A stretch of DNA of 34,913 nt from Frigoribacterium sp. Leaf8 (GTDB taxonomy: Bacteria; Actinomycetota; Actinomycetes; Actinomycetales; Microbacteriaceae). Each line of letters opens with the position of its first letter. Position 1 is the first letter of the stretch. Made by a program: the position numbers and the translations under genes. Of the stretch, positions 31,403-34,913 are shown piece after piece. Location: the NCBI RefSeq assembly GCF_001421165.1, contig NZ_LMKB01000006.1, positions 465,899 through 500,811 of the forward strand. The letters run 5' to 3'. The notes beneath the pieces were generated by a model. That model did not search any database, was not told the DNA's origin, and was given only the letters and a program-made list of their open reading frames with translations.

Positions 31403-32509
31403 ATGGACCAGGAGGCGCGGCTCGTCACGGTCGACCACGCCTGGTCGGGCCGGTGGTCCGGTCGCAGCCTGTTGCGCCTCGACGCCCACGGCGTGGTCTT
31501 CGCCGGATCGGCCGACGCGCACGACGCCGACACCCTGGCCGGCGCCGAGCTGCCCCACGTGCCGGGCACCGTGCTCGCCCCCTTCACCGACTCGCACGTC
31601 CACCTCGGCCTGATCGACGCCACGCAGCTGCCCGTCGGCGGCATCTCGCGGGTCGTCGACCTCGGGTGGGACCCGACGGTCGCCTCCGGCTGGCTCGGCC
31701 GGTCGGGTCGCGACGGCTGGCCCGAGGTGGCGATCGCCGGCGGGTTGATCACGGCGCCGGGCGGGTACCCGAGCCGGGCGGGCTGGGCGCCGCCCCGCGC
31801 CTCCCTCCCGGTCGGCGGCCTCCGCGCCTCGACCCGGCTGCGCCGCGCGGCCCGGCTCGTCGAGCAGCAGCACGCCCTCGGCGCCTCGATCGTCAAGGTC
31901 GCCCTGAACTCCGACGTCGGCCCCGTCCTCGACGACGCGATGCTGGCCGCCGTCGTCGACGCCGCACACGGGCTCGACCTGCCCGTGGTCGCCCACGTCC
32001 AGGGCGTCGGCCAGGCGGCACGCGCGGCCGACGCCGGGGTCGACCGGCTCGCCCACACGCCCTTCAGCGAACGGCTCGACGACGACCTCATCGCCCGGCT
32101 GGCCGCGTCCACGACGTGGGTGAGCACGCTCGACATCCATGGCTACGGTCTCGGTGGGGTCGCGCACGAGACAGCCGTCGACAACCTGTCGCGGTTCCGT
32201 GCCGCCGGGGGCCGGGTGCTCTACGGCACCGACCTCGGCAACGGCGACCTTCCGCTCGGGGTGAACGAACGCGAGCTGCGCGCGATGGGTCGGGCCGGCT
32301 TCGGGCTGGCCGGCCTGCTCGACGCCCTCGCCCCCGACGTCGCCGGGCCCACCGGCGGTGCGCGCCTGCCGTTCACCCGCGTGACCTGGATCGCCGACGC
32401 GCCCCGCGCCTCCGCGGCCTCCGACGAACGGGCCGCCTGGCTCGCCCGCGCGACCGCACTGACCGCCGACGAGCTGCTCGCCGTCGCCCTCGAGGAGAAG
32501 ACCCGATGA
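31403..32509 (+). CDS. Amidohydrolase-superfamily protein coupled to kynureninase
   Basis: A 368-residue metal-dependent hydrolase related to imidazolonepropionase-like amidohydrolases. Candidate metal and catalytic residues are visible: H65/H67 in DSHVHLG, K165 in SIVKVALN (possibly the carboxylated bridging Lys), H198 in VVAHVQG, H218 in RLAHTPF, and D277 in LYGTDLGNGD. The stop overlaps the kynU start (ATGA), so the two products are made together. By position it could supply kynureninase, for example by hydrolysing N-formylkynurenine or another amide. It is not of the usual KynB cyclase family, and this role is inference. The second to fifth residues (DQEAR) are encoded by an exact copy of the dispersed 12-mer. 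Confidence 0.85.
   Translation: MDQEARLVTVDHAWSGRWSGRSLLRLDAHGVVFAGSADAHDADTLAGAELPHVPGTVLAPFTDSHVHLGLIDATQLPVGGISRVVDLGWDPTVASGWLGRSGRDGWPEVAIAGGLITAPGGYPSRAGWAPPRASLPVGGLRASTRLRRAARLVEQQHALGASIVKVALNSDVGPVLDDAMLAAVVDAAHGLDLPVVAHVQGVGQAARAADAGVDRLAHTPFSERLDDDLIARLAASTTWVSTLDIHGYGLGGVAHETAVDNLSRFRAAGGRVLYGTDLGNGDLPLGVNERELRAMGRAGFGLAGLLDALAPDVAGPTGGARLPFTRVTWIADAPRASAASDERAAWLARATALTADELLAVALEEKTR
31409..31420 (+). repeat. Dispersed 12-mer, copy at the very start of the amidohydrolase gene
   Basis: Exact CAGGAGGCGCGG at codons 3-6 (Q-E-A-R). Further cores in this gene are at 31795-31804 and 32404-32413. Confidence 0.75.
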
Positions 32510-33768
32510 CCGATCCGCTCGCCTACCCCGTCGACGCCACCGACCCCGACGAGCAGGCCTCGGCGCATCCCGCCGGCCCGCTCGACGCCACCGACCCGCT
32601 GGCGTCGTACGTCGACCGGTTCGTACCGGCCGTCGACGTGGTGTCGTACCTCGACGGCAACTCGCTCGGGCGGCCCGTGACCGCCACGCTGTCGCGGCTG
32701 TCCGAATTCGTCGAGGGCGCCTGGGGCACGCGGTTGATCCGCTCGTGGGACGAACGCTGGATGGCCCTGCCGACCGAGCTCGGCGACCGCATCGCGGCGG
32801 CCTGCCTCGGTGCCGCCCCGGGCCAGACGGTCGTGGCCGACTCGACGACCGTGCTGCTCTACAAGGCGATCCGCGCGGGCCTGCGGGCCCGGCCCGACCG
32901 CCACGAGATCGTCATCGACGACGACCAGTTCCCGACCGACCGCTTCGTCGTCGAGGGCATCGCCCGCGAGCACGGGGCCACGATCCGCTGGATCGCCGTC
33001 GACAAGGCGACCGGCGTGACCGTGTCGCAGGTGCGCGACGTCGTCGGGCCCGACACCGCACTGCTGCTGGTGAACCACGTGTCGTATCGATCGGGCTGGC
33101 TGGTCGACCTGCCCGCGATCACGACGCTCGTGCACGAGGCGGGCGGTCTCGTGCTGGCCGACCTCTGCCACAGCGTCGGCGTCGTGCCGATGCAGCTCGA
33201 CGAGTGGGGCGTCGACCTCGCCGTCGGCTGCACCTACAAGTACCTGAACGGTGGGCCGGGAGCCCCCGCGTTCGTCTACGCCCGCGCCTCGCTGCTGCCC
33301 GAGCTCGACCAGCCGATCCAGGGGTGGATGGGCGCCGCCGACGTGTTCGCCATGGCCGACGGGTACCAGCCGGCGACCGGCATCCGGCGGTTCATCAGCG
33401 GCACTCCCCCGGTGATGGGCATGCTCGCGATGCACGACATGCTCGACCTGATCGACGAGGCCGGCATCGATGCCATCCGGTCGAAGTCGCTCGCCCTGAC
33501 CGACTACGCCTTCGACCTCGTCGACGCCTGGCTCGTGCCGCTCGGGGTGACCGTCGCGACGCCTCGCGAACCGGACCGCCGCGGCAGCCACGTCACGATC
33601 ACGCACGACTCGTTCCGGTCGATCGTGGCGCGGCTCTGGGAGGCCGGTGTCGTCCCTGACTTCCGCAACCCCGACGCGCTGCGCATCGGACTGTCGCCGC
33701 TCAGCACCTCGTTCGCCGAGGTGCGGATCGGCATCGCCGCGATTCGTGCGGCGCTGCTCGCCGACTGA
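32506..33768 (+). CDS. kynU: Kynureninase
   Basis: A 420-residue PLP enzyme of aminotransferase fold that cleaves kynurenine (or 3-hydroxykynurenine) to anthranilate (or its hydroxy form) and alanine. Seen: YLDGNSLGRP (48-57), DDQFPTDRFVVEG, HVSYRSGWLVDL, LADLCHSVGVVPMQLDEWGVD with the PLP-pyridine Asp D219, and the Schiff-base lysine K245 in GCTYKYLNGGPGAPAFVY. The late SGTPPVMGMLAM segment is also conserved. The N-terminal 35 residues, with the repeat DATDP (10-14 and 27-31), are a non-conserved extension. A start further in is possible, but the ATGA overlap with the upstream gene supports this one. No tryptophan dioxygenase gene lies nearby. Confidence 0.94.
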   Translation: MTDPLAYPVDATDPDEQASAHPAGPLDATDPLASYVDRFVPAVDVVSYLDGNSLGRPVTATLSRLSEFVEGAWGTRLIRSWDERWMALPTELGDRIAAACLGAAPGQTVVADSTTVLLYKAIRAGLRARPDRHEIVIDDDQFPTDRFVVEGIAREHGATIRWIAVDKATGVTVSQVRDVVGPDTALLLVNHVSYRSGWLVDLPAITTLVHEAGGLVLADLCHSVGVVPMQLDEWGVDLAVGCTYKYLNGGPGAPAFVYARASLLPELDQPIQGWMGAADVFAMADGYQPATGIRRFISGTPPVMGMLAMHDMLDLIDEAGIDAIRSKSLALTDYAFDLVDAWLVPLGVTVATPREPDRRGSHVTITHDSFRSIVARLWEAGVVPDFRNPDALRIGLSPLSTSFAEVRIGIAAIRAALLAD

Positions 33769-33795
33769 GGCCGAGCGAGGTCGGACCGGACGCAG

Positions 33796-33828
33796 AACAG
33801 GCGCCGCCCGGGATGGGCGACGCCTGTT
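33796..33828. terminator. Bidirectional hairpin between kynU and nrdF
   Basis: Arms 33796-33809 and 33815-33828 (14 bases, one mismatch) enclose the loop GGGAT. The AACAGGCG/CGCCTGTT ends give a short A/T edge on both sides. It lies between converging stops (33768 plus, 33847 minus). Confidence 0.75.
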
Positions 33829-33846
33829 GCGTGGTGCGGGGGTGGG

Positions 33847-34878
<1,032 letters not shown>

Positions 34879-34879
34879 T

Positions 34880-34913
34880 CAGGAGGCGCGGGCCGGTCGT
34901 CGAGACCGGCCCG
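34880..34913 (-). terminator. Motif-bearing hairpin upstream of nrdF, cut by the window edge
   Basis: CGGGCCGGTC (34889-34898) pairs exactly with GACCGGCCCG (34904-34913) over a five-base loop. The left arm extends outward into CAGGAGGCGCGG (34880-34891), whose partner would lie just past the last base. It is probably the terminator of the gene upstream of nrdF. Confidence 0.65.

Noticed and set aside
33796-33828. The hairpin between kynU and nrdF as another member of the dispersed-motif terminators.
   Set aside because: Its arms contain CAGGCG, not GGAGGCGCGG. It is an ordinary terminator hairpin of unrelated sequence.

Overview
This window looks like a chromosomal segment of a high-G+C actinobacterium, most likely of the family Microbacteriaceae (Curtobacterium/Frigoribacterium-like). 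That placement is inferred from four things: G+C near 70% by eye, strongly G/C-ending codons, the metG-tatD-ksgA-(small gene)-ispE order, and protein types typical of the group (GT39 protein O-mannosyltransferase divergent from rsmI, CWB2 wall-binding repeats, class Ib NrdF). I see no tRNA, rRNA, insertion sequence, phage gene or CRISPR array. There are 25 protein genes, mostly housekeeping, and no gene-free stretch exceeds about 135 bases.

Layout. 1-4973 (minus): a translationally coupled operon metG > tatD > ksgA > DUF4287-like gene > ispE, with ispE cut by the left edge. 5070-6983 (minus): a quinone-oxidoreductase-like gene and rsmI. 7030-8769 (plus): protein O-mannosyltransferase, divergent from rsmI. 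8889-11786 (plus): metY, a CoA-binding protein and a two-domain sulfurtransferase, a plausible sulfur-metabolism group. 11890-18935 (minus): a YyaL-type thioredoxin-domain protein, a citrate/2-methylcitrate synthase, an EamA transporter, a secreted CWB2 protein and a fatty-acid-type acyl-CoA ligase. 19034-22924 (plus): the large helicase HrpA. 22951-29147 (plus): an arabinoside-utilisation block of a LacI-type regulator, a Tat lipoprotein binding protein, two ABC permeases and a GH51 arabinofuranosidase; no ATPase gene is present. 29230-30407 (minus): a small unknown protein and an FMN reductase. 30480-33768 (plus): a methyltransferase, then an overlapping amidohydrolase-kynureninase pair. 33847-34848 (minus): nrdF.

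Two signals cut across gene boundaries. First, a 12-mer, CAGGAGGCGCGG, occurs ten times on the two strands, and its 10-base core GGAGGCGCGG occurs 23 times. Copies are paired head-to-head as the arms of terminator-like hairpins between genes, and single copies sit mainly in linker segments of proteins. This resembles DNA-uptake sequences of Neisseria and Pasteurellaceae, but whether it has any uptake role is unknown. Second, about a dozen genes have a TANNNT-like box ending 6-7 bases (9 for hrpA) before the start codon, the arrangement expected for leaderless transcription in Actinobacteria. I used it to choose several start codons.

All annotation is by reading alone. Product names rest on recognised family motifs. 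The repeat counts were made by eye and could be off by a copy or two.
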